Part shown: positions 16,413 through 23,559 of the stretch, piece after piece
How the letters are laid out: every line of letters starts with the position of its first letter
How positions within the stretch are numbered: the first letter of the stretch is position 1
Assembly: GCA_030426085.1 (NCBI GenBank)
Contig: JAUHYW010000071.1
Span: forward strand, 1-58,689
Direction: 5' to 3'
Origin: a bacterium
Lineage (GTDB): Bacteria > Myxococcota_A > Bradymonadia > UBA7976 > UBA1532
DNA length: 58,689 nucleotides
Notes under the pieces: model-generated
Databases searched by the model: none
Told to the model about the DNA's origin: nothing
Seen by the model: only the letters and a program-made list of their open reading frames with translations
Made by a program: the position numbers and the translations under genes

Positions 16413-16829
16413 ATGGATCAAGGAGATTCGTATACAAGTCGTAATGCTCGGAGTGTATCCGCTGCGGCCACATCGGAAATCGTTAGATTGAGCGCAGACT
16501 TGGGTGTGCCTCGCTCCGAGATAGTGCGGCGTATTGCGCCTACAGATCCGCAGTTCAGCGGCACGCAATTCTGGCGCATCGAGACAGGCAAGGCCGCTTG
16601 GACCCTGGACCGCTTCGTCTTCGTCGCCGAGGCCCTCGGTGTGGACCCGCCGATGCTGCTCGACCGCATCCTGCGGGGCTACGACATCTTGGGGTTGTTG
16701 AGGGCGAGGGACGGGCCCGGGGGCCCCGACGGGGCGCAGCCAACGTCCCCGAGCCCGAGGGCCAGCGGCGGGCCCCGCCCCGCCGCGCCGGACCGCTCCG
16801 CAGTGGGGCCCGACGTGGACCCGCAATAG
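16413..16829 (+). CDS. XRE-like HTH repressor
   Basis: This 138-residue protein has an XRE/lambda-repressor-like domain at about 20-95: SEIVRLSADLGVPRSEIVRR, then FSGTQFWRIETGKAAWTLDR and FVFVAEALGVDPPMLLDRIL. A Pro/Gly-rich tail follows. The ATG sits behind AGGAGG. It is the only + strand gene in the core of element B and faces the Cro-like gene. It is likely the repressor that keeps the minus-strand programmes silent. Confidence 0.75.
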   Translation: MDQGDSYTSRNARSVSAAATSEIVRLSADLGVPRSEIVRRIAPTDPQFSGTQFWRIETGKAAWTLDRFVFVAEALGVDPPMLLDRILRGYDILGLLRARDGPGGPDGAQPTSPSPRASGGPRPAAPDRSAVGPDVDPQ

Positions 16830-16876
16830 CGATGAAGACCCTCGGCCGGCCTCGCACCGATTCGAGGGTCGGAGAG

Positions 16877-16919
16877 GGCCCGGGGACGTCGGTGAGGGTA
16901 CCACCGACGTCCCCGGGCC
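16877..16919. promoter_or_regulatory. Long GC hairpin 1
   Basis: A perfect 18-bp stem (16877-16894 with 16902-16919) has the loop AGGGTAC. It lies between the convergent ends of the repressor gene and the small gene at 16980, so it can serve as a bidirectional terminator. It is closely related to hairpin 2 at 17321-17361. Both share GACGTCGG...CCGACGTC. Confidence 0.65.
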
Positions 16920-16979
16920 GATTGGTTCGGAGCGTCTGGATTGGCTCTTACAGGCTCAGGGCGCACCGAGCGCCATCGA

Positions 16980-17288
16980 TCAGCACTTTGCGCCATCGAT
17001 CAGCACTTCACCGGTGTCGCCTTCGTCGCCACCGAGGATTTCGGCGCCCCAGCCCTTCAGCCGGATCCAACACCGCTCGAGCTTGCCGTTGGACCAGGTA
17101 CCGCCTGCGTCAGCAAGCTGCGATACCTCTATGTCGGGCATCAGGGTCATCCTGACTCGGCGCTCGGCCACCCAGTCGAAGGACGGCTTCTTCCGATCGC
17201 GAATGGTCAGGTGTGTCACCTGCCACCCTTCGCCGATGGCGTCTTGTATCGCGGCCTCAAGGGATTGGATTCGGCAGCTCGTAATCAT
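16980..17288 (-). CDS. Hypothetical protein flanked by paired hairpins (102 aa)
   Basis: The protein begins MITSCRIQSLEAAIQDAIGE, is alpha/beta and has a Trp-rich second half (TWSNGKLERCWIRLKGWGAE). The ATG has GGAGAGACC ahead. An 18-20-bp tandem duplication at the 3' end (CGCCATCGATCAGCACTT at 16971 and 16991) shifts the frame and gives the short ending AKC. Strong hairpins lie on both sides, so it looks like an independent single-gene unit. Its function is unknown. Confidence 0.65.
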   Translation of the reverse strand: MITSCRIQSLEAAIQDAIGEGWQVTHLTIRDRKKPSFDWVAERRVRMTLMPDIEVSQLADAGGTWSNGKLERCWIRLKGWGAEILGGDEGDTGEVLIDGAKC

Positions 17289-17320
17289 GGTCTCTCCGCG
17301 TTCGCGACTCTGGGAGAAAG

Positions 17321-17361
17321 GGCCCGGGACGTCGGCGAGTATACCGCCGACGTCCCGGGCC
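17321..17361. promoter_or_regulatory. Long GC hairpin 2
   Basis: A perfect 17-bp stem (17321-17337 with 17345-17361) has a loop which on the minus strand reads GTATACT and so contains a TATACT -10-like hexamer. It lies 32 bases upstream of the start codon at 17288, in the promoter or leader of that gene. Its similarity to hairpin 1 makes it a candidate operator for a symmetric regulator as well as an RNA structure. Confidence 0.55.
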
Positions 17362-17956
17362 GGGTGGGCGGGAGCCACCCCGCCCTGCCGGACCGCTCCG
17401 CAGCGGGGCCCGGCGTTGATGACTAGGGTCCCGAGGATCGGTTCTGTCCGGAAACAGCGTTTTCGGCGCGCTCGGCCGACGCCGTGAGAAACCCGGGCCC
17501 CCCGCGCCCACGATCGCCAAATCCGAGCGCGGGGGGCCTTCGTCGACCCGGCAGAGGCGCCAGGTAGGGGTGCGGTGCACTGGTCGACCGGCGGAAGCGA
17601 GGCCCTCGGCGAGTACGGCGCCGCTCTGACGCCGGCTCGTGCACCGGGCGCGGTGGCGGCCGAGGGCCTCGACGTGACTACGGGACGACGTCGGCCGAGT
17701 GTCCAGCGCCCCGCGATTCAGGAGATGAGGCCCCCCGGGAGCCCGGGGCAGGGGAGAGCCCGGAGGGCCTCGGAGACCCGGACGGATGGAGGAGCCGGGT
17801 CGAGTCGACTACGGGGCGAGATCGCCGGAGTGTCCAACTGATTCGAAACACGAAGGCCGGCGTCGTCGCCGGCCTTCACGCGCTCGAGGTGTCGGGGCTC
17901 TCCGCGCGTCTCACGACCATAGCGGCAGGGCGGGGTCGTGACAAATCGATGGAGCT
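17362..17956. repeat. Non-coding stretch with hairpins and promoter-like repeats
   Basis: About 595 bases hold no gene I can support. Contents: a copy of CCGGACCGCTCCGCAGCGGG near 17389 (also near 16792); a 12-bp stem at 17496-17507/17527-17538; two copies of a repeat with GACTACGGG and GAGTGTCCA at 17676-17706 and 17807-17838; an imperfect GC hairpin at about 17727-17771; and the terminator at 17852. Read on the minus strand, the repeats give YTGGACACTC then CCGTAGTC, resembling -35/-10 elements. Confidence 0.55.
17852..17877 (-). terminator. GC-rich terminator-like hairpin
   Basis: An 11-bp perfect stem (GAAGGCCGGCG with CGCCGGCCTTC, loop TCGT) lies about 80 bases past the stop of the lipoprotein gene. 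There is no strong T tract, so termination strength is uncertain. Confidence 0.5.
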
Positions 17957-18436
17957 TCAGTCGCCCGTCCGGGTGAAGGCCACGTCGTGGGCGCAGTAGC
18001 CGAGCGTCTCGTCCTCGGTGAAGACCTCCAGCTCGCACCGGCCGTTGAAGGTCGAGTCGCCGCCGGCGACGGTGAAGGCGCAGTACACGATGCTCATGAG
18101 GTCGTCGTCTTCGGCGCACTCGGTGGTGGTCGTGCCGGCGCAGTTGCCGTCCTCGTCGACCTCGAGCGTCTGCTCGCAGGTGCAGTTCGCGGCGCAGTCG
18201 GCGCTGGTCTGCCCGGCGCCGACGCGTGTGGTTGCGGGCTCGAGTTGCAGGCACGCCTCGTCGCTGTCCCCGTCGTCGAGGGTCCAGACCACGGTGTATT
18301 CGCCGGCGACGGGGTCGCAGGCGCCGGCGTCCGCCGGTTCACCGCTGCCAGCCCCACCGCCGCTCCCGCCACCTGCGATACAGCCGGTGAGCGCGAGGCA
18401 TGCACCCCACGCGCTCACCTGTGTTGATCGAGCCAT
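17957..18436 (-). CDS. Cys-rich lipoprotein (159 aa)
   Basis: The signal peptide ends in a lipobox LTGC (Cys19), followed by a Gly/Ser linker (IAGGGSGGGAGSG). The mature domain has about ten cysteines (ACDPVAG, CAANCTCEQ, CAGTTTTEC, YCAF) and many acidic residues, so it is an exported, disulphide-bonded lipoprotein of unknown role. It has its own upstream promoter-like repeat (18560-18590), which suggests lysogenic expression as a single-gene cargo. Confidence 0.75.
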   Translation of the reverse strand: MARSTQVSAWGACLALTGCIAGGGSGGGAGSGEPADAGACDPVAGEYTVVWTLDDGDSDEACLQLEPATTRVGAGQTSADCAANCTCEQTLEVDEDGNCAGTTTTECAEDDDLMSIVYCAFTVAGGDSTFNGRCELEVFTEDETLGYCAHDVAFTRTGD

Positions 18437-18474
18437 GCCGCTCCCTCATGTGTCAGACGATGTGGAAGACGGCT

Positions 18475-18524
18475 CGGGGCCCCCGACCCGCACAACACCC
18501 TTGATGGAGGACACGGGGGCCCCG
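18475..18524. promoter_or_regulatory. GC hairpin between single-gene units
   Basis: CGGGGCCCCCG (18475-18485) pairs with CGGGGGCCCCG (18514-18524) across a 28-base loop. Each arm is also nearly self-complementary. It lies in the 180-base gap between the 178-aa protein gene and the lipoprotein gene and may terminate the upstream transcript. Confidence 0.4.
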
Positions 18525-18559
18525 GCCGGCCACCGGACCAGGGTCACGGTGGCAGGGGG

Positions 18560-18590
18560 ACTACGGGACGACCACGGGCGAGTGTCCAGG
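18560..18590 (-). promoter_or_regulatory. YTGGAC-type promoter-like repeat, copy nearest a gene
   Basis: On the minus strand CTGGACACTC is followed about 14 bases later by CCGTAGTCC, matching the copies at 17676-17706 and 17807-17838. It lies 124 bases upstream of the lipoprotein start at 18436. Conservation of the two outer blocks with a divergent spacer is what a promoter pair would look like. Confidence 0.45.
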
Positions 18591-18616
18591 AACCCGGATT
18601 TTCCGGCCGCGCCAGC

Positions 18617-19153
18617 TCACCGACGCCGCCGGCCGTGCAGATGACGCGGGTCTCGCAGGTCGAAGTCGGCCGAGACGGGCTCGCCGGTCTCGAGCCTGAC
18701 CACCGCGCGGTATCGGCGCGGACCGAGTTCCGGGTCCTCGGCGGCCCGCAGATCGTCGCGGGTCCAGGAGGTATCGAACTCCCCCAGAAAGATCGCGCCC
18801 TGCTCGGTGATCTCGCACAGCTCGACCCACGGGGCACCCTCTGAGTCGGTATGCATGAACGGCCCGACGACGACGCGCTCGAACAAGCCCACGAAGGAGG
18901 CGCGCCGGCTGAGGGTCTTGATGTGGAGGGGCTCCCGTTCGGGCCCGGCCTCTGGCGCGAAGCGGTCCCGGATCTCGGCCACAGCGCGATCCACCTCTGC
19001 CAAGGGGGCGTCGAGGTCCGCCGCGACGCTGCTCACCAGCGCATCGATGCGCTCGAGCATCTCTTCGGGCCCGGATGCGCCGTCCGCCAACTCGCGCACG
19101 ATGTACACCATGAACGCGACGCAACGGACGATCGGTTCTCGGGTGCTCGCCAT
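18617..19153 (-). CDS. Hypothetical protein (178 aa)
   Basis: The N-terminal half is helical with a coiled-coil-like stretch (about 25-70). The C-terminal half is beta-rich (APWVELCEITEQGAIFLGEF, RYRAVVRLETGEPVSADF). The ATG has GGAGAGCTGAG ahead and lies one base past the upstream stop. No family is recognised. It may close the late-type programme. Confidence 0.6.
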   Translation of the reverse strand: MASTREPIVRCVAFMVYIVRELADGASGPEEMLERIDALVSSVAADLDAPLAEVDRAVAEIRDRFAPEAGPEREPLHIKTLSRRASFVGLFERVVVGPFMHTDSEGAPWVELCEITEQGAIFLGEFDTSWTRDDLRAAEDPELGPRRYRAVVRLETGEPVSADFDLRDPRHLHGRRRR

Positions 19154-19154
19154 C

Positions 19155-19712
19155 TCAGCTCTCCTGGCAGGTGAGGCCGCCGGTGTGGGGCCGATCGTGC
19201 ACGTCGATGATCGAGGACAAGATCGCGTCCCTCGCGGTCTCCGGCTCGAACGGGCCTTCGGCGAACAGCGCCCGGGCGCTCTCGAGGGTGCTGTCGTCGT
19301 AGACGAAGAGTCGGCCGCCGGCGACGCGAACATGCAGCGGGTGGTACCGGTGGCTCAGCTCGCGGAAGCCGACTATGGCATGCCGCAGCAACCAGGTCGG
19401 CAGCCCTGGCACGATGAGCAGCAGGAGGATCCGGCACGGCCGGGGGATGTGCTTCGCGAAGGAACGGCCGGCAGTCTCATCGAGCGCAGTGATCGCCTCG
19501 AAGCGCAGCGGCTCTTCGGTGAGCATGAGGTACATGCGCCACCACGACGCGGCCAGCGCCGCGGCGAAGAGGACCGCCGCCCATCGACCCATCGCTGCGA
19601 AGGCGAGGATCGTCAGCGTTGCGTCAACGGCGTGCTCGCAGATCCGCCACACGAAGGCATGGCGCACGCTGCGCGAAGTGCACGACCAGGTTGCTTTCAT
19701 CGTCGTCGACAC
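19155..19712 (-). CDS. Membrane protein (about 185 aa)
   Basis: Hydrophobic segments lie near DATLTILAFAAMGRWAAVLF, AAALAASWWRMYLML and ILLLLIVPGLPTWLL, so two or three membrane spans are likely. A soluble C-terminal part follows (VRVAGGRLFVYDD). The start is uncertain: GTG at 19712 has AAAGG ahead, ATG at 19700 and GTG at 19775 are alternatives. Its function is unknown. Confidence 0.55.
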   Translation of the reverse strand: MSTTMKATWSCTSRSVRHAFVWRICEHAVDATLTILAFAAMGRWAAVLFAAALAASWWRMYLMLTEEPLRFEAITALDETAGRSFAKHIPRPCRILLLLIVPGLPTWLLRHAIVGFRELSHRYHPLHVRVAGGRLFVYDDSTLESARALFAEGPFEPETARDAILSSIIDVHDRPHTGGLTCQES

Positions 19713-19781
19713 GAATCGGCCTTTGTGTTCGGGTGCGGCGCAGGCGCGGTGGCGTCCGGATGTTGGGGTGGGCACGGCACT

Positions 19782-20120
19782 TCACGACCCGGGCTCGGGG
19801 CGGTCGTCGGGTGCGATCAGGCTCGCGATGCCGGCGCCGCCTTCGAGCCAAGGCACCGGGACGCCCATCCGCTCGGCGGCCTGCTCGACGCCGAAGGTGA
19901 CGACCATCTCCCGGATGTACCGGAGCATCACGCGCTCGAGGTCGAACTCGTCCCGGGCCCCGGCCTTCACGAGCTGGGGCAGGCCGCTGTAGCAGTCCAC
20001 GCAGAGCCCGGTCTTCGACCCGAAGCGTAGGCCCTGAACGTTACAGAGCCGGCAGCTCTGCCGTCGGTTCTTGTCGCCCCAAGTGTTGTCTCGATGCTTC
20101 GGCTTGGCGCGGCACGGCAC
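19782..20120 (-). CDS. Zinc-ribbon-like HTH protein (112 aa)
   Basis: The GTG start has GGAAGGAAG ahead. The protein has CRLCN at about 23-27 and CVDCYSG at about 40-46, a four-Cys zinc ribbon. A C-terminal HTH-like segment follows (MVVTFGVEQAAERMGVPVPW). This resembles small phage regulators or intron-encoded-type DNA-binding proteins. Its target is unknown. Confidence 0.6.
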   Translation of the reverse strand: MPCRAKPKHRDNTWGDKNRRQSCRLCNVQGLRFGSKTGLCVDCYSGLPQLVKAGARDEFDLERVMLRYIREMVVTFGVEQAAERMGVPVPWLEGGAGIASLIAPDDRPEPGS

Positions 20121-20216
20121 CGGCCTGCTTCCTTCCCCCGACCGGGATACGATCCCCGAAGCCGGGCAGCCTGTCCACGGACAATCGACTGACGCGATGG
20201 ACTTCGGCTGCGATCG

Positions 20217-20915
20217 TCAGGCGCCTGACGGCCCGCGCTGCTGCGTACGCGTGCTCCACGGCGTCTCGAGGTGCCGGGACAGCAGGCGTCGGACCCCCGG
20301 TCCGAGCAGCCAGGAGGCGGGGGCTGCGAGGACCGGGGGCCCGACGAGGCGGGCGTCGAGCAGACCGTCGATGGTGATGCCCCGGGTGTCGACCCAACCG
20401 CCGGCCTGCTGGGGTACCTCGATCGGAGGGCTCGGGTTGGTGCAGTCGAGCGCGAGGACCGACAGCCGCGAGCCCGGCTGGACGTCGATGGCCCGGGCGT
20501 CGAGGTTGAGGACGCGCAGGCGCAGCCACTCCCCGGGGGCCACGAACACCGGCGCGAGGGGGATCTGGTCGCTCTTCCTGCCGCCGGCGACGTGGGTCCA
20601 CCCGGGCTCGCCCCGCTGGCCGACCTCGAGCTGGGCGATGATCGGGCCGGTGGCGTCGATGTCGGCCGAGGCGACGAGCACGCGACAGGTGCCCCGGCCG
20701 CGGATCATGCCGTCGGAGGCGAGGACCTCGGCGCCGGCGACGAGGCCCTTGTCGAGCTGCACGACGGCCTCGCCGCCGGCCGGGATCTGAATGGGGTCGG
20801 CGGGCCCGAGCACCGCGTGCTGCACGAAGTCGACGCCGTCGGGGGCGGCGTGTGCGACGGCGGCGGCGAGCGTGCCGACCGCGATGAGGGTGAGGGTGAG
20901 GGTGAGGATCTTCAT
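20217..20915 (-). CDS. Secreted or virion-associated beta-rich protein
   Basis: This 232-residue protein has a clear signal peptide (MKILTLTLTLIAVGTLAAAV, cleavage probably after AHA). The rest is beta-rich (EPGWTHVAGGRKSDQIPLAP, EWLRLRVLNLDARAIDVQPG). It lies just after the collagen-like fibre gene and may be a surface or virion protein. The short palindrome GCCGCTGCAGCGGC at 20952-20965 lies in the gap upstream. The family is not recognised. Confidence 0.65.
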   Translation of the reverse strand: MKILTLTLTLIAVGTLAAAVAHAAPDGVDFVQHAVLGPADPIQIPAGGEAVVQLDKGLVAGAEVLASDGMIRGRGTCRVLVASADIDATGPIIAQLEVGQRGEPGWTHVAGGRKSDQIPLAPVFVAPGEWLRLRVLNLDARAIDVQPGSRLSVLALDCTNPSPPIEVPQQAGGWVDTRGITIDGLLDARLVGPPVLAAPASWLLGPGVRRLLSRHLETPWSTRTQQRGPSGA

Positions 20916-20981
20916 GGGTCACTCCTGTCATTGCCCGTGGGCAGTGGATGTGCCGCTGCAGCGGCGTGATGGCGAGGCGTG

Positions 20982-21827
20982 TCAGCGCACGCGCTCGATG
21001 CCGAGGTGGCAGTGGCGGACGTTCCCGTTGTCGTCGTAGCCGAGCAGGGTCCCGGCGTTGCCGCCCGAGTAGAACTTCGTCCGGACCTGGTCGCCGGCGC
21101 TGAGGGTGAGCTTGAACGAGCCGTTGGCCGACCCCACGCCGACGCCCTTGCCGGCCGAGTACTGCGTGACCCAGCCGCCCCCTTCGCCCTCGTCGATCTC
21201 GACGTCGAGCCGGCCGGGGTTCGAGGTGCCCGAGTAGGAGAGGTTGACCACGTAGCGGTAGTCGCCGTCCTCGGGGGCGATGAAGACCCCCGTCGTCGCC
21301 GCATAGTCGTTGCCGACGTCGACGTCCTCGAGGTTGAAGATCACCACCGCGGAGGACCCCCCGCTGACCACCTGATCGCTCTGGAGGTAGGCGCCGACGC
21401 TGCACGACTGGCTGACGTCCTGCCCGTCGGCGCCGGCGGGCCCGGCGGGACCGACCGCGCCGTCCGCGCCGTCCGCGCCGGCGGCACCGGCCGGGCCCTG
21501 CTCGCCGGCGGGGCCTTGGGGCCCGACGGCCATCGGGACGATGCGGTCGTCCAGGTCGCCCTCGGTGAACTCGAGGCTGATCTCCGACGTGTCTTCGGTG
21601 TTGACCGACTTGAGCTGGTACGAGCGGATCGGCCGGCTCGGGGGGCGGCCGATCGTCCGGATGGTCCCGGCGTGGATGAGCACCTGGTCCGACGCGGAGC
21701 CGTTGAACTGGACGATCACCGCCGGCTTGTCGACCGGCACCGACGCGATGAGGCCGAAGGCGGCCGGCGTGATGGTCGTCGGCTCCTCGGGGAAGGCGAT
21801 GGGGGCTTCGGTGGTCGGGATGGGCAT
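20982..21827 (-). CDS. Collagen-like fibre with C1q/TNF-like C-terminal domain
   Basis: In this 281-residue protein residues 1-98 form a beta-rich base. Residues 102-137 are twelve uninterrupted Gly-X-Y triplets (GPQGPAGEQGPAG and so on). Residues of about 140-281 look like a C1q/TNF-type jelly roll, with the hallmark GVFIAPEDGDYRYVVNLSYSG split over 180-200. Such proteins trimerise. In phage PRD1 the spike P5 has the same base-collagen-TNF-like order, and in other phages similar fibres bind hosts. It is likely a receptor-binding or surface fibre. The C1q-like call needs structure prediction to confirm. Confidence 0.8.
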   Translation of the reverse strand: MPIPTTEAPIAFPEEPTTITPAAFGLIASVPVDKPAVIVQFNGSASDQVLIHAGTIRTIGRPPSRPIRSYQLKSVNTEDTSEISLEFTEGDLDDRIVPMAVGPQGPAGEQGPAGAAGADGADGAVGPAGPAGADGQDVSQSCSVGAYLQSDQVVSGGSSAVVIFNLEDVDVGNDYAATTGVFIAPEDGDYRYVVNLSYSGTSNPGRLDVEIDEGEGGGWVTQYSAGKGVGVGSANGSFKLTLSAGDQVRTKFYSGGNAGTLLGYDDNGNVRHCHLGIERVR

Positions 21828-21837
21828 GGCTGAGTCC

Positions 21838-22791
21838 TCACGCCACCCCGGCTCGCGCCAGGTGACGGTCGATTCGGGTGGCGACGACGCGGTCGACCTT
21901 GGCCCAGGCGGACGGGTCGGCGCCGTCGGTGATGTAGCGGCGGAAGCGGGTCGGCCCGGTGTGCCAGAGGCGGACGCCGCGGGCGGCGTCCCGGTCGGTG
22001 CGACCGGGACGCTTCTTCACGAGGGCCCAGAGCTGGGCGTAGTAGCCGATGGGGAGGGCGACCTCCTGTCGGGCCGTCCAGTCCCAAGGCATCCACTCGG
22101 CCGGGATCTCGGGCGCCCGCAGGCCGAGGTCGTCGAGGGTGTGCAGATCGCGCCCGGCGTCCCGGTTCCACTGGAACACCCCCCAGGCGGTGATGAGCGT
22201 GCCCGAGCGGGGGGCGTCGACGGTCGTGCAGCGGCGCAGGCGGTCGAGGTCGCGGGTGCGGCACGGCACGTTGAAGGTGCGGGCGGGCACGCCGAACGTG
22301 CCGCCCTCGCCCTCGTACTGCGCGAGGTTGACCATGGTCTGCACGAACGCGTCGCCGAGCTGCTGCTCGGCTGCGATTCGGCGGACCACCGGCAGCGCAG
22401 CTCCCCGGGCGGACGCTTCCCGCACCCGGACGGCCGCGACGTCCGTCGGAGCGATGCCGTGGCGCTCCCGGTAGACCCGATTGGCGGTGAGCACCGTCGG
22501 CGCGCTGAACATGCCGTCGATCCGCAGGACGCCGGCGTTCCCGGCGGCGACGACGACGACCCCGGGCAGACCCGGTGGTCGCCGGGCGCCGTGGTGCGGC
22601 CCGAAGGGGGCGCCGGCGTCGGGCATGTAGAGCCCGTCGTAGAACTCGCGGGGCTTCTGACTCGGCGGATGACTCGGGTTCGGGCGCTGCGGCGGGGGTG
22701 GCGCCGCCGCGGAACGCGATGCCAGCGCCTTGCCGACCAGAGCGAGGGTCGCGATCCCCGCGCCGGCGCCGATGACAGTCAGCGGTCGCAC
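21838..22791 (-). CDS. Membrane-anchored lytic-transglycosylase-like protein
   Basis: This 317-residue protein starts at GTG 22791 behind GGAGG, overlapping the previous gene by 13 bases. Residues 4-20 are a hydrophobic anchor and 28-45 a Pro-rich linker. The core has NLAQYEGEGGTFGVPAR (about 155-171, Glu160 or Glu162 as catalytic acid) and TAWGVFQWNRDAGRDL (201-216). These recall the ES and GxxQ motifs of goose-lysozyme-type transglycosylases. It would cut peptidoglycan during entry or release. PRD1 P7 is a functional parallel. Assignment rests on motif spacing, not on a strong family match. Confidence 0.6.
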   Translation of the reverse strand: MRPLTVIGAGAGIATLALVGKALASRSAAAPPPPQRPNPSHPPSQKPREFYDGLYMPDAGAPFGPHHGARRPPGLPGVVVVAAGNAGVLRIDGMFSAPTVLTANRVYRERHGIAPTDVAAVRVREASARGAALPVVRRIAAEQQLGDAFVQTMVNLAQYEGEGGTFGVPARTFNVPCRTRDLDRLRRCTTVDAPRSGTLITAWGVFQWNRDAGRDLHTLDDLGLRAPEIPAEWMPWDWTARQEVALPIGYYAQLWALVKKRPGRTDRDAARGVRLWHTGPTRFRRYITDGADPSAWAKVDRVVATRIDRHLARAGVA

Positions 22792-23126
22792 AGGTCGTCC
22801 TCCGGCAGCTCGCCGCGCTGGATCCACGCGATCTCGAAGTGAGCGCGCACCGGCTTGGGAATCTGTGCGCGGAGTGCCAGGGTGTCGCCGGGCATCGTCA
22901 CGGGCAGCACGACCAGCTCGGGGACCCGATCGATGGCGCCCGACCAGAGCTTGGTGGTGCCCGACGACCCGCGCAGCTCGATGACCGCGGTGGTGGCGTC
23001 GGGGGTCTCGACACTGGCCCGCGCGGTCCAGTGGGAGCCGTTGAAGGGCAGCCGGAAGACGCCCACGTCGACCCAGAATCCATCCGCGGCCTGGCCGGCT
23101 CGGTGCGAGTTCAGGTACGCCCGCAT
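22779..23126 (-). CDS. Small beta-rich protein, candidate minor virion protein (115 aa)
   Basis: A beta-rich protein (ADGFWVDVGVFRLPFNGSHW, VPELVVLPVTMPGDTLALRA, VRAHFEIAWIQRG) with little helix, of a size for a single jelly roll. Its start codon overlaps the upstream stop (TGATG). Adjacency to the 305-aa protein and the 127-aa protein suggests a structural set such as penton or minor capsid proteins. That is inference. No family is recognised. Confidence 0.55.
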   Translation of the reverse strand: MRAYLNSHRAGQAADGFWVDVGVFRLPFNGSHWTARASVETPDATTAVIELRGSSGTTKLWSGAIDRVPELVVLPVTMPGDTLALRAQIPKPVRAHFEIAWIQRGELPEDDLCDR

Positions 23127-23509
23127 CAGCAGACCGCTCGGGCGAAGAAGATGAGCTCGACGGAGAAGTCCTGGAGGCCCTCGAGGCGCCTGACCTCCAC
23201 CGTGTACTTCGAGCCGGCCTTGAGCTTGAGCCCCGTGAAGGCGCAGGGGTCGTTCGGCCGCTCGTCGGGGGTGACGAGCGTGTGCAGGGGCGGCCAGAGG
23301 TCGGTGCTCTCGTCGAGCGGCGACCAGTACGCCGCCTCGCCGCCCGTGCCGGTCGAGCGGAAGTTGAGCCGGCAGACGCGCAGCCCGGCCGGATCCCGCG
23401 TGTACGCCCGCACCCGCTCGATTACGATGTCCTCGGGCACCGTCATCGTCGCCCTGCCGGTCTCGCCGTTGGCGGTGATGACGAGCGGGTGGGAGGCGTT
23501 GGTGAGCAT
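23126..23509 (-). CDS. Small beta-rich protein, candidate structural protein (127 aa)
   Basis: It begins MLTNASHPLVITANGETGRA and is dominated by beta strands (DIVIERVRAYTRDPAG, CRLNFRSTGTGG, KYTVEVRRLEGLQDFSVELI). It could be a jelly-roll fold. It lies directly between the 305-aa capsid candidate and the 115-aa protein with no spare sequence. Its function is unassigned. Confidence 0.55.
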   Translation of the reverse strand: MLTNASHPLVITANGETGRATMTVPEDIVIERVRAYTRDPAGLRVCRLNFRSTGTGGEAAYWSPLDESTDLWPPLHTLVTPDERPNDPCAFTGLKLKAGSKYTVEVRRLEGLQDFSVELIFFARAVC

Positions 23510-23559
23510 GGATCAGGCTCCGGGTGCAGGCTGAGGGACTCGGACTCGGGTCGGGTGGC

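Noticed and set aside
17575-17841. Open frame of 88 codons on the + strand
   Set aside because: It overlaps promoter-like repeats and hairpins, has no ribosome site and has a Gly/Arg/Ala-rich composition typical of chance frames.
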